This document shows positions 23,913 through 31,493 of a DNA stretch of 33,135 nt, piece after piece. The first letter of the stretch is position 1; the number at the start of each line of letters is the position of its first letter. A program made the position numbers and the translations under genes. Under the pieces are notes generated by a model. It did no database searches, had not been told where the DNA came from, and saw nothing but the letters and a program-made list of their open reading frames with translations. Location: assembly GCA_016285345.1 (NCBI GenBank), contig JAEEQN010000035.1, forward strand, positions 1-33,135, written 5' to 3'. This DNA comes from Victivallales bacterium. GTDB taxonomy: Bacteria; Verrucomicrobiota; Lentisphaeria; Victivallales; UBA1829.

Positions 23913-25979
23913 TTAATGCCGCGGCATCAATAGATCCGACGGGGCGAGTCGGTCATTCAATGCGGACATATTGTTTTGTCTGCACGCATTGGGGTTCACG
24001 GCGTTCAGGCGTTCCACTGTTTCCTGATCCAGCGATTTGCAACCGGAAAAGGCGCCGTCTTCGATGGTTTCCAGACTGTCCGGGAGCGTGACATGTTTCA
24101 GTCTGGAGCATCCGTTGAACGCGCCGGAAGGGATCACTTTCACGCCCGGGGGGATCGTGAGCTCGGTCAAGCCGGAGCAGTTCGCAAACGCATTGTTGCC
24201 GATGCCTGTGACGCTCGGGGGAATCGCGAGCGTGCCCGTCAGCCCCTTGCAGCCGTAAAAGGCACTTCCGTTGATGAGCGTGACGCTCGGGGGGATCGTG
24301 AGCCCTGTCAGGCTGGAGCATCTCCTGAACGCGCCGAAAGGAATCACTTCCACGCTTGGGGGGATCGTGAGCTCAGTCAGGCCGGAGCAGTTCTCAAACG
24401 CCATTTTGCCGATGGCTGTGACGCTCGGGGGAATCGCGAGCGTGCCCGTCAAGCCGGAGCAGTTCTCAAACGCGCTGTCGCCGATGGACGTGACGCTCGG
24501 GGGGATCGTGAGCCCTGTCAAGCCGGAGCAGCCCTTAAATGCACTTCCGTTGATGAGCGTGACGTTCGACGGAATCGTGAGTGTGCCTGTCAGCCCCTTG
24601 CAGCCGTAAAAGGCGCCATATTTGATTATCTGCAGAGAGTCCGGCAATTCCACGTGCTTCAGGTTGAAGCATTCAAAAAACGCCTCCGTATCGATCACAT
24701 CGAGACCATCCGGCAGACGGATCTCCGTGATGCTGTCGCAACCCTCAAAGGCATGTGGCACGATAATCTTCACATCCGGGGCGACCACGTACGGGCCATC
24801 CGGCGGCGATACGCAGGAAATGAGTTTGGAACCGTCCTTCGAGTAAAGGATTCCGTCCTCGAAGCGGAAGAAAGGATGATCGTCCGGCACGATGAGGGCG
24901 CATCGGGTCCCGCTGAACGCATTGCCGTGGATGGTTTGAAGGCGTTTGCCGAACGTGAGCGGCAGACTGCGGCAGCCTTGAAACGCGCGACTTCCTATGC
25001 GTGTCAAGCTGTCCGGGAGGTTGAGCTCGGACAAGTTGGCGCAATTCAGAAATGCCTCCTCGCCGATCGTTTCGATTCCGTCCGGGATCGTGACCTTTTT
25101 CAAGCTGGTACAGCCGGCAAACAGATCCCCGCCGACGTTCGGCGACGGAACGGTCGAACCCGCGGACAGCAGGCGTTGTTCTTCCTCCCCGGGCAGATGC
25201 TTCGCCATCCCCGCCGGGAGCCGGATTTCTTCAAGCAAGGCGCAATTCTTGAAGACTCCATCACCAATCCACTCCACGGAGTCGGGAATGTCCACGGCCC
25301 GCAACGCGGTACAGCCGCTGAAAGCGCTGTTTCCGATTACTTTCACCCCGTCCAGGATCACGACCTCGCTCAGTCCGGTGCAGTTTTCGAACGTGAGGCC
25401 GCCGATCCACTTCACGCTCCCCGGGATCACGATCCTGCGCAGACTGCGACATTCCCTGAACACGCCGACGCCGTTGGCTAAGCCGTTGCCTATCTGTTCC
25501 ACGGATCCGGGAATATTGATATCCGTCAGTTTGCCGCATCTCCCGAACGCGCCGTCGCCGATCTTCTTCACGCTGCCGGGGATCCGGACGCTGCGGAGGT
25601 CGTCTCGGATACCGCTATTGCAAAACGCATTTATGCCGATTTCCTCCGCCCCCTCGGGGATGATGCAGTGCCGGTAGCCCAGGTACGGGATAAGCCAGTC
25701 CCAATGCCTTTTTTTGATCAGGACCGAACCGTAAATGTATTCCCCCAGACGCGAGCGCGACGATCTGGTCGGCGTCCCGACGACCTTTGTCCCCGCCGGG
25801 ACCCGGTATACATACATATAGTCCGTGAACGCGTGAAACAGAGCAGTGGGGAGAAACAACAGCAGGAAGATCAGGATAAACGGCCTGATCCTGTCGATGA
25901 GCGATTCGCGTGGCGCTTCGTCTTTTGCCGGAGCCCCGGCAAGCTCGGTTTGAGGTTTGTTCGGATCGGACATAGGCAT
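23913..25979 (-). CDS. Membrane-anchored BspA-type leucine-rich-repeat protein
   Basis: 688 aa from the ATG at 25979 (a second ATG two codons on is equally possible); an earlier ATG at 26063 is upstream of the predicted start of transcription near 26047. A polar N-terminus is followed by one membrane span (FILIFLLLFLPTALFHAF, about 38-55), then about 20 LRR_5/BspA repeats of 23-25 residues with the pattern IPxSVxxIGxxAFxxCxxLxxLTIP. The orientation suggests the repeats are extracytoplasmic. BspA-like proteins bind host or microbial surfaces in gut and oral bacteria; the ligand is unknown. Several units are almost identical in DNA sequence. Confidence 0.85.
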   Translation of the reverse strand: MPMSDPNKPQTELAGAPAKDEAPRESLIDRIRPFILIFLLLFLPTALFHAFTDYMYVYRVPAGTKVVGTPTRSSRSRLGEYIYGSVLIKKRHWDWLIPYLGYRHCIIPEGAEEIGINAFCNSGIRDDLRSVRIPGSVKKIGDGAFGRCGKLTDINIPGSVEQIGNGLANGVGVFRECRSLRRIVIPGSVKWIGGLTFENCTGLSEVVILDGVKVIGNSAFSGCTALRAVDIPDSVEWIGDGVFKNCALLEEIRLPAGMAKHLPGEEEQRLLSAGSTVPSPNVGGDLFAGCTSLKKVTIPDGIETIGEEAFLNCANLSELNLPDSLTRIGSRAFQGCRSLPLTFGKRLQTIHGNAFSGTRCALIVPDDHPFFRFEDGILYSKDGSKLISCVSPPDGPYVVAPDVKIIVPHAFEGCDSITEIRLPDGLDVIDTEAFFECFNLKHVELPDSLQIIKYGAFYGCKGLTGTLTIPSNVTLINGSAFKGCSGLTGLTIPPSVTSIGDSAFENCSGLTGTLAIPPSVTAIGKMAFENCSGLTELTIPPSVEVIPFGAFRRCSSLTGLTIPPSVTLINGSAFYGCKGLTGTLAIPPSVTGIGNNAFANCSGLTELTIPPGVKVIPSGAFNGCSRLKHVTLPDSLETIEDGAFSGCKSLDQETVERLNAVNPNACRQNNMSALNDRLAPSDLLMPRH
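24076..24616. repeat. Shuffled near-identical DNA repeats in the LRR gene
   Basis: Blocks of 20-35 bp recur almost unchanged. One containing GCACTTCCGTTGATGAGC occurs near 24260 and 24540. One containing CCCTTGCAGCCGTAAAAGGC occurs near 24243 and 24595. The phrase GGAGCAGTTCTCAAACGC occurs near 24384 and 24455. Their order is not a simple tandem. Confidence 0.75.
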
Positions 25980-26053
25980 GAGGATCGTTCTTTCATGCTT
26001 GGGGGTGGTTCTTTCGTGTCCGGGAAGAATCCTGAATCCCGGTCCTGTGTTAT

Positions 26054-26082
26054 ACAATAGCATGCAAATCCGGAAAAATCAA
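26054..26082 (-). promoter_or_regulatory. Promoter of the LRR protein gene
   Basis: On the minus strand TTGATT (26077-26082), 17 bp, TATTGT (26054-26059). The start of transcription would be near 26047, which excludes the ATG at 26063. Confidence 0.6.
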
Positions 26083-26285
26083 ATGGTGCGAAGAACTCCA
26101 GCGAAAGCCGACTGCAAAAAGCTACCATAAGCATTGCTGGTTCTGTTTTTCAGTGAAAGGCAGGAGTTTTCGCATTTCTTGCCGTCTGCTTTCGCCGGAA
26201 ACATTTTATTCATGATCAGATTGCGCTCGAACACGCAGCCTGTGCGCGGAAACGTTCCTTCATCGTTTCTGATGTTTCTCCCGCT

Positions 26286-26361
26286 TTCTGCACAATTATT
26301 TCTTCTTTCTGCATAATTTTGCTTGAAAAATAGGCAGAACCGGATTATAGTATAGGCAGAA
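26286..26361. repeat. Four copies of TTCTGC/GCAGAA around the Fic promoter
   Basis: TTCTGC occurs at 26286 and 26307 within TTTCTGCAYAATTWT. Its reverse complement GCAGAA occurs at 26334 and 26356 within ATAGGCAGAAC. Spacing is 21, 27 and 22 bp. The copies flank the -35 and -10 elements and could be operator sites. Confidence 0.55.
26323..26351 (+). promoter_or_regulatory. Promoter of the Fic gene
   Basis: TTGAAA (26323-26328), 17-bp spacer, TATAGT (26346-26351). CCGGAGG follows as SD before the ATG at 26387. Confidence 0.75.
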
Positions 26362-26386
26362 CGGATATCCTGCCCGGAGGCTGACC

Positions 26387-27433
26387 ATGAAACAGTTCGA
26401 CTACTCTTCCTTTCCATCATCTCTGCTTACATCGGAAATCTGCAACCTGATCGCGACGATCCACGAATTTCGCGGCAGGCAAACCCTGTTTTCAAAAGCT
26501 CGGAAAGACGTCCTGAAAACTCTGCTGGAGATCGCCGTCGTTCAGAGTACGGATGCTTCCAACCGGATCGAAGGCATTTTCACCACGGATGAGCGTCTGA
26601 AGGAACTGGTCGTCCGGAAGGCGGAACCGGCGACCCGGAATGAAAAGGAAATCGCCGGATATCGTGACGTCCTTGCTACGATCCATGAAAACTATGAATA
26701 CATTCCCGTAACGCCGAACACGATCCTTCAGCTTCACCGTGATCTGTATTCGTTTCAGGCGTCCGGGATCGGCGGACACTGGAAGAACAGCGACAACGTG
26801 ATCGCCGAAACGGACCAGTCCGGGAAAAAACGGGTTCGCTTCACACCGATTCCGGCTTTCGAGACGCCGGATACCGTGAAACGCCTCTGCGATGCCTATA
26901 ACGAGGCGGTTCAACAGGAGGTTTACGATCCGCTTCTGCTTTCCATGCTTTTCGTCTTCGATTTCCTCTGCATCCATCCCTTCAACGACGGCAACGGGCG
27001 CATGAGCAGGCTTCTGACTTTGCTTCTGCTGTACCGGCAGGGGTATATCGTGGGGAAATACATCAGTCTGGAACGGCTGATCGAACAATCCAAGCAGACA
27101 TACTACGAGGTTTTGAGGGAGAGTTCCGACGGGTGGAATGCAGGCCGAAACGATCCTGTTCCGTTTCTGCGGTACATGCTCGGCACGATCATCAGGGGCT
27201 ATCGGGAGTTCGAAAACCGTGTGACGCACCTCGTCAACGGAAAAATGACCAAGGCGGACCGTGTACGCATGGTCTTCGAACAGCGTCTCGGAAAAGTGAC
27301 GAAAGCCGACATCGCGCAGGAATGCCCGGACATCAGCATTTCCACGATCGAGCAGACCCTCAACAAACTGTTGTCGGAGGGATTCCTTGAGAAGGTCGGA
27401 CGCGGCAAGCAGACCGCATACGTCAAACGATAA
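26387..27433 (+). CDS. Fic domain protein (class II, predicted AMPylase)
   Basis: 348 aa. The Fic core HPFNDGNGRM (197-206) has the catalytic His197, Asp201 and Arg205 for transfer of AMP from ATP to a target hydroxyl. The N-terminal inhibitory helix motif S58-x3-E62-G63 (SNRIEG) precedes it, so it is a self-inhibited class II Fic protein. A winged-helix-like C-terminus (LGKVTKADIAQECPDISISTIEQTLNKLLSEGFLEKVGRGK, about 295-340) could bind DNA. The target protein is unknown. Codon use and base composition are less GC-rich than in the polyene operon, which hints at a different origin. It stands alone on the plus strand, convergent with the next gene. Confidence 0.93.
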   Translation: MKQFDYSSFPSSLLTSEICNLIATIHEFRGRQTLFSKARKDVLKTLLEIAVVQSTDASNRIEGIFTTDERLKELVVRKAEPATRNEKEIAGYRDVLATIHENYEYIPVTPNTILQLHRDLYSFQASGIGGHWKNSDNVIAETDQSGKKRVRFTPIPAFETPDTVKRLCDAYNEAVQQEVYDPLLLSMLFVFDFLCIHPFNDGNGRMSRLLTLLLLYRQGYIVGKYISLERLIEQSKQTYYEVLRESSDGWNAGRNDPVPFLRYMLGTIIRGYREFENRVTHLVNGKMTKADRVRMVFEQRLGKVTKADIAQECPDISISTIEQTLNKLLSEGFLEKVGRGKQTAYVKR

Positions 27434-27465
27434 GGAGCCTTTCCTTAACGGCGACGTGAAGAGAG

Positions 27466-28365
27466 CTATTTTGTGGGCACGAGGACGGGACGGAACCCGT
27501 AAAAAGCCAGGCGGGGCAGGAGGCTTTTCCGGTAGCCGGACAGACGTTGCAGGACCTTGCGGAATTTGAAAAAGTACACCAGACGGTTGAAGCTCCGGTT
27601 GGCGGAATAGTGTTTCACCAGCACGGCGCCGCCGTCCGGGAATTGCAGGGTGAGCGGACTTTTCTGTTCCCGGTCATACTGGATCATTGGCAACGAAACC
27701 TCGCATGAAGATTTGACGAGGAATAATGGCGAGAACAGGAAGTCGCTTGGCCCCGAGGATAAATAATGCTCTTTGTATTCTTCTTTTTCCCGTTTTTCGA
27801 TCAGCACGATTCCGACTTCCTGATAATCCCTGCCGTACGGGATACAGTAGGTCGACGCCTTGACATGTCCCGCAAAAGACGTTTCGTAAACGATCCAGTT
27901 GTCGCGGTCGTAGGCTGCATGATGCAGACGGCGGACGTGATACAGACACTCCGTCGCCTGCTGGAAACACCGTATTCCGACCTGAAGCAGGACGATCAGG
28001 AACAGAAGCACAAAATAATCCCATCCTAACAGCGGAACCTTCAGAGAAAACAAACACATATTGAGGAGACCGAGGATCATAAGCTCGATCACGAGGTTGT
28101 ATATGACCGCGCAAAAATAAGACAGACGCGCCAGATCGTTCTCGGCATTGTTGCGAAGCTCCGACTCCAGGCGGGACATAATCCTCAGCAGGATGATGAA
28201 AAAACGGCGCGCGAGAAAGATCAGGAAAAACACGGAGTAACAGAGCCAGCGTCCGTTCGAGGACGCCCGGACACAGATGAACGCAATCGAAAGGACCAGC
28301 GGCACAGCCATAAGCCAGAACGACCGGTATGCCAAACGACGCGCGTTTTTCTCGTCTTTGCTCAT
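27466..28365 (-). CDS. Multi-spanning membrane protein of unknown function
   Basis: 299 aa; not recognised. About four membrane spans lie in the first 140 residues (FWLMAVPLVLSIAFICV, LCYSVFFLIFLARRFFIILL, YFCAVIYNLVIELMILGLL and YFVLLFLIVLLQVGIRCF), followed by a ~150-aa soluble domain rich in aromatic residues and an Arg/Lys-rich C-terminus. AAGGAAA precedes the ATG. Its promoter region is duplicated upstream of the next gene. It ends 32 bp from the Fic gene in a convergent layout; a weak stem TAAGGA/TCCTTA (27431-27447) sits between. No function can be proposed. Confidence 0.7.
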   Translation of the reverse strand: MSKDEKNARRLAYRSFWLMAVPLVLSIAFICVRASSNGRWLCYSVFFLIFLARRFFIILLRIMSRLESELRNNAENDLARLSYFCAVIYNLVIELMILGLLNMCLFSLKVPLLGWDYFVLLFLIVLLQVGIRCFQQATECLYHVRRLHHAAYDRDNWIVYETSFAGHVKASTYCIPYGRDYQEVGIVLIEKREKEEYKEHYLSSGPSDFLFSPLFLVKSSCEVSLPMIQYDREQKSPLTLQFPDGGAVLVKHYSANRSFNRLVYFFKFRKVLQRLSGYRKSLLPRLAFYGFRPVLVPTK

Positions 28366-28406
28366 GTTCAGTTCGTTTCCTTCGGTTGATTGTTCTCCTG
28401 ACCTCT

Positions 28407-28434
28407 ACTATACATCTTTTTTTCCGAAAAACAA
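28407..28434 (-). promoter_or_regulatory. Promoter of the membrane-protein gene (repeat copy 1)
   Basis: On the minus strand TTGTTT (28429-28434), 16 bp, TATAGT (28407-28412). The surrounding 35 bp are about 86% identical to the promoter at 29523-29550. Confidence 0.6.
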
Positions 28435-28460
28435 ACAGAATCAATCTGTTTTATGGTACA

Positions 28461-28494
28461 AAAATGCCGGGCCCCGCGGAAAACGGAGCCCGGC
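28461..28494 (-). terminator. Rho-independent terminator downstream of the nuclease-like gene
   Basis: On the minus strand GCCGGGCTCCG-TTTTC-CGCGGGGCCCGGC folds into a strong GC-rich hairpin followed by ATTTTTG. Confidence 0.75.
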
Positions 28495-28547
28495 CGAAAT
28501 CACAAGATGGATTCGTTCAGCTTCGGATCACTTGCTCTCGGCGAGGT

Positions 28548-29456
28548 TCATGCTTCGGTCTGCGGAAAATCGCGGTCAAGAAGCTCCGGGAAGAGCTTCT
28601 CAATCTTTTCCAGCGCCATAAGGCGGTACGGCATGAAATACTTGTAGTTCGCCTTGGGATCCATGCAGCAGGTGATGAACCGGTTGCCGTTCTGGTTGAA
28701 GATTTTAGCTCTTTCCACCCATTTGTCAATTCCAAGAACACCCGATTTCGTCTCGAAAACGTAGAAGCGGTAGCGGTCCTTGTTTTGCGCCCGGTCCTTG
28801 ATTTGCGCCACAATGTCCAGCTGTATGTCATTGAGATTGTCCTTTTCCGACTCCAGAAGCTTCAGTTTGACGTCCCAGAACACCTTGTACCTGATATTAT
28901 GATTGGCGGAATAATCGGTCAGAACCTTCCAGATGAGATAGCGGTTCGCCTCCTCGGTCCATCCGCCGTTCGGAAAATTCTTCAAGTTTTTTGGAAAGGT
29001 AGCCCGAACATGGAGAACATCCTTGTCGTTGCTGTACTTGAGCCAGCCACTGTCATGCATCGTCCGGCAGAGGTTGAGCAGGTCGGCCTTGTCCGTGCCG
29101 GAGAGCTCGGAAATCGGATATTCAAACTCATCCACACCCGAACGGTATAGGTTCATCTGCTGTAGAAAGGGAACCATGACCTTCCGTCCGTTCCATATTT
29201 GTTTTGAAATGGCGTAGCAGGAGTTGTCGGGTGCCTTTGTCAACAGACTGACGATGGAATATCCAAGAGACCGGAAATACTCAGCAAGACGCTCGGTCGT
29301 CCGGTCATTGACATACGGGTTTTCTTTCCAGATAGCTTGCTGTTTGGCTTCAATTTGCTCAAGCGATGCCTTTGCCTTGGCGATTTCGTCGTCAATCAAT
29401 TTTCTGGATATCTCTAGGGCCTCGATTCGTTTGAGAAGGTCTTGTCTATGGCTCAT
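28548..29456 (-). CDS. PD-(D/E)XK nuclease-like protein with N-terminal coiled coil
   Basis: 302 aa. Residues 5-45 form a predicted coiled coil (LLKRIEALEISRKLIDDEIAK). The middle (50-160) may hold a winged-helix. The C-terminal part has GGWTEEANRYLIWKVL (164-179), then LD214IVAQI and FYVFE235TK237SG: a D...ExK arrangement as in PD-(D/E)XK nucleases, with local resemblance to the nuclease domain of DUF1887/Card1 effectors. No CARF-like N-terminal half is evident. Function is unknown; a defence nuclease is one possibility. Its start lacks an obvious SD. It lies between two copies of a ~140-bp direct repeat, which suggests that it was inserted as a unit. Confidence 0.7.
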   Translation of the reverse strand: MSHRQDLLKRIEALEISRKLIDDEIAKAKASLEQIEAKQQAIWKENPYVNDRTTERLAEYFRSLGYSIVSLLTKAPDNSCYAISKQIWNGRKVMVPFLQQMNLYRSGVDEFEYPISELSGTDKADLLNLCRTMHDSGWLKYSNDKDVLHVRATFPKNLKNFPNGGWTEEANRYLIWKVLTDYSANHNIRYKVFWDVKLKLLESEKDNLNDIQLDIVAQIKDRAQNKDRYRFYVFETKSGVLGIDKWVERAKIFNQNGNRFITCCMDPKANYKYFMPYRLMALEKIEKLFPELLDRDFPQTEA

Positions 29457-29522
29457 AGGATGAATTGGGTTGAGGTTTATTCATTTTTTATAGGACAAAT
29501 CAGAAAAAGAGGTTTTTCATCT

Positions 29523-29550
29523 ACTATACTTCGTCTTTTCCGAAATGCAA
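29523..29550 (-). promoter_or_regulatory. Promoter of the nuclease-like gene (repeat copy 2)
   Basis: On the minus strand TTGCAT (29545-29550), 16 bp, TATAGT (29523-29528), the same layout as the promoter at 28407-28434. Confidence 0.6.
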
Positions 29551-29585
29551 ACAGCTTTTTTCGGGATGTCAAGATAAACGATAAA

Positions 29586-29616
29586 GGCCGGACCCCGCGG
29601 AAAACGGAGCCCGGCC
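29586..29616 (-). terminator. Terminator hairpin of the GH43 gene
   Basis: GGCCGG (29586-29591) pairs with CCGGCC (29611-29616), with further pairing of the inner CCCCG/CGGAG region. The following T-run on the minus strand is short (TTTAT), so termination may be leaky. Confidence 0.6.
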
Positions 29617-29648
29617 AAAATCACAAGTTGGAATCGTTCAGCTTCGGA

Positions 29649-31430
29649 TCACTTGCTCTCGGGGGAGAGGTCGGTGCCGATGCGGAAGTAGTCGACGTCG
29701 ACATAGCCGCCGGCGGTCTTCGTGGCGAAGTTGAAGATGCCGAAACGGTAGCCCATGAAGTGCGGCATGCTGTAGGGCATGTTGATGGCGTTGCCGATGC
29801 GCGTCCAGGTCTTGCCGTCGTTGCTGTAGTAGAAGAACGACTGGTCTTTCCTGCGGGCGTTGAGCTTGTATTCATCCTCGGCGGGGGCGTTGACCGGAGC
29901 CACGTCGACCTCGACGCGGAGGTAGGCGATGTCGCCGGCGAGCGGGACGGAGGCGATTTCGTTCATGGCCTGCTGCGGCTGCTGGGGCTGCTGTCCCTGT
30001 TGGGGACCGCCGAATCCGCCGGGACGGCCGCCGCGGCCGCGACCGCCGCCGCCAGCCGGGGTGCACATCACGATGGTCTTCTTGCCGTCGGCCATCTTGA
30101 CGCCGACGAAGCCCCACTGCGCCTGGAAGGAGGAGAGGCCGGCATAATCGCCGTCCTTCATGTTCTTGGTGTCGATCTTGATCTCGGCGGTGGAAGTCGG
30201 GCCGAACGTGCGCTGCGTGAGGGTGTTTTTCGCCTTTTCAAGGGAGTTCACGACGTCGCCGGTCTTGAAGCGGATCCAGCCGGGGCGGTCCTTGAGGCTC
30301 CAGAGGGATTTGACCGGGATGTGGTTCCACTGCCAGACGAGCGGCAGATCGCGGTCGCCGGACTTGCGGTTGAACTCGTCGGAGGCGACGCATTTCGGGA
30401 TGGCGGGGTGCTTCACGTTGATCGGGAGCGCGGGCAGGGTCTTGCCGTCGCCGTCGGTGCCGATCATCGGCCAGCCGTCTTTCCAGGTCACGGGGACGAG
30501 GAACGGGATGCGTCCGACGCCGCCGCGGTCGCCGAAGAGCATGGCGTACCATTTCCCGTCGGGGGTATCGACGAGGCCGCCCTGGGCGATGCCTTCGCAG
30601 GAGTAGATCATTTTGGATTCGTAGGGGCCTTCGATCTTGTCGGCGCGGGCGCAGAAGACGCTGCGGACGTTCGGCCAGCCGATGTTGATGAGGTAGTACT
30701 TGCCGTTGATCAGGTGCATCTGGGAGCCTTCGAGGAGGCTGCCGGTGTTTCCTGCGTCGCGGTTGGTGTCGGCGCGGGAGACGAGGACCTTGTTCTGGAT
30801 GCGTCCGTTGGCGTCGACGCCGAGGCCGCCCTTCTTGACGGCGGTGAGGTCGGAGGTCAGCTCGACGATCTTGCGGTCGCCGCCGTCCCAGATGATGTAG
30901 TTGCGGCCGTCTTTGTCAAGCACGAGGGAGTGGTCGTGGAAGCGCGGGAGCGTGGCGATGCGTTTCCAGTCGCCCTTCGTCGGGTCCTTGCTGGTCCAGA
31001 TGTAGGTCTTGTTCGTGGGCTGGGAGAAGGAGGAGACGTAGAACGTGCCGTCCTTGTAGCGGATGCAGCTCGCCCAGGTGCCGTTGCCGTATTCGTTCTG
31101 GCCGTTGGAGAGCGTGAGGCGGTCCTTCACGTTCTGGGGCAGGTCGTCGTCAAGCAGGTCGTCGTAGCAGTAGCTGACGATCTCCCAGTTCACCAGGTCC
31201 TTGGACATCATCACGGGCACGCCCGGGTTCATGTGCATGGTGGTGCTGGTCATGTAGTAGGTGTCGCCCACGCGGAGGACGGAGACGTCGGGGACGTCCG
31301 CCCAGATGATGGGGTTGAGGGGAGCCTGCTTGCCGTTGTCGGCGGCTGCCGGGGCGTCGTTGGCCGTGGCGCATGCCGCGGAGCAGCAGACGGCGGCTGC
31401 GAGAGCCAGGAGTGCGAAGGTGTGTTTCAT
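29649..31430 (-). CDS. Secreted glycoside hydrolase family 43 (beta-xylosidase/arabinofuranosidase-like)
   Basis: 593 aa. A signal peptide (FALLALAAAVCCSAACATA) ends in SAAC, a weak lipobox, so lipoprotein anchoring is possible. The five-bladed propeller carries the GH43 catalytic residues: Asp48 as base (ADVPDVSVLRVGDTYYM), Asp166 (FHDHSLVLD) as pKa modulator and Glu234 as acid (SLLEGSQMHLINGKYYL). From about residue 350 a concanavalin-like C-terminal domain follows (FNRKSGDRDLPLVWQWNH), as in beta-xylosidases. That domain is interrupted near 458-487 by a Gly/Arg then Gln/Pro-rich low-complexity stretch. It probably removes xylose or arabinose from plant hemicellulose outside the cytoplasm. 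It lies downstream of the GH31 gene. Confidence 0.9.
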   Translation of the reverse strand: MKHTFALLALAAAVCCSAACATANDAPAAADNGKQAPLNPIIWADVPDVSVLRVGDTYYMTSTTMHMNPGVPVMMSKDLVNWEIVSYCYDDLLDDDLPQNVKDRLTLSNGQNEYGNGTWASCIRYKDGTFYVSSFSQPTNKTYIWTSKDPTKGDWKRIATLPRFHDHSLVLDKDGRNYIIWDGGDRKIVELTSDLTAVKKGGLGVDANGRIQNKVLVSRADTNRDAGNTGSLLEGSQMHLINGKYYLINIGWPNVRSVFCARADKIEGPYESKMIYSCEGIAQGGLVDTPDGKWYAMLFGDRGGVGRIPFLVPVTWKDGWPMIGTDGDGKTLPALPINVKHPAIPKCVASDEFNRKSGDRDLPLVWQWNHIPVKSLWSLKDRPGWIRFKTGDVVNSLEKAKNTLTQRTFGPTSTAEIKIDTKNMKDGDYAGLSSFQAQWGFVGVKMADGKKTIVMCTPAGGGGRGRGGRPGGFGGPQQGQQPQQPQQAMNEIASVPLAGDIAYLRVEVDVAPVNAPAEDEYKLNARRKDQSFFYYSNDGKTWTRIGNAINMPYSMPHFMGYRFGIFNFATKTAGGYVDVDYFRIGTDLSPESK

Positions 31431-31493
31431 AGTGTACCTTTCCGATTTGTTAAGGTTAGAAATTGTGAAAAAACGAAACTAATGCTGACGAAT

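Larger units (their letters stand above)
25980..26386. other. Divergent intergenic region between LRR and Fic genes
   Basis: This AT-richer gap holds the LRR promoter, the Fic promoter and its repeated motif. The stretch 26100-26280 shows no gene that I can support. Confidence 0.5.
28404..28542. repeat. Direct repeat copy 1 (promoter + terminator + gene-end remnant)
   Basis: The part 28466-28542 matches 29587-29663 without gaps, with 4 mismatches in the first 75 positions. The part 28404-28438 matches 29520-29554 with about 5 mismatches. Next to it on the minus strand, codons reading NLAESK-stop resemble the LSPESK-stop of the GH43 gene, so it looks like a leftover 3' end of a related gene. 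Confidence 0.75.
29520..29663. repeat. Direct repeat copy 2
   Basis: Partner of 28404-28542, displaced by about 1.12 kb. It covers the last codons of the GH43 gene, its terminator hairpin and the promoter of the nuclease-like gene. Confidence 0.75.

Noticed and set aside
23913..25979. CRISPR-like regular repeats
   Set aside because: The repeats are in frame, encode LRR units of 23-25 residues, and have no unique spacers between identical direct repeats.
25980..26063. Earlier ATG for the LRR gene at 26063
   Set aside because: It lies upstream of the predicted start of transcription near 26047, and the encoded extension does not look like a signal sequence.
26387..29456. Fic, membrane protein and nuclease-like gene as one defence system
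   Set aside because: They are on different strands with separate promoters and have no shared regulation visible, so a joint function cannot be claimed from this window alone.
28461..29663. Insertion sequence or transposon between the direct repeats
   Set aside because: No transposase gene or terminal inverted repeats are present; the repeats include promoter and terminator elements rather than short target-site duplications.
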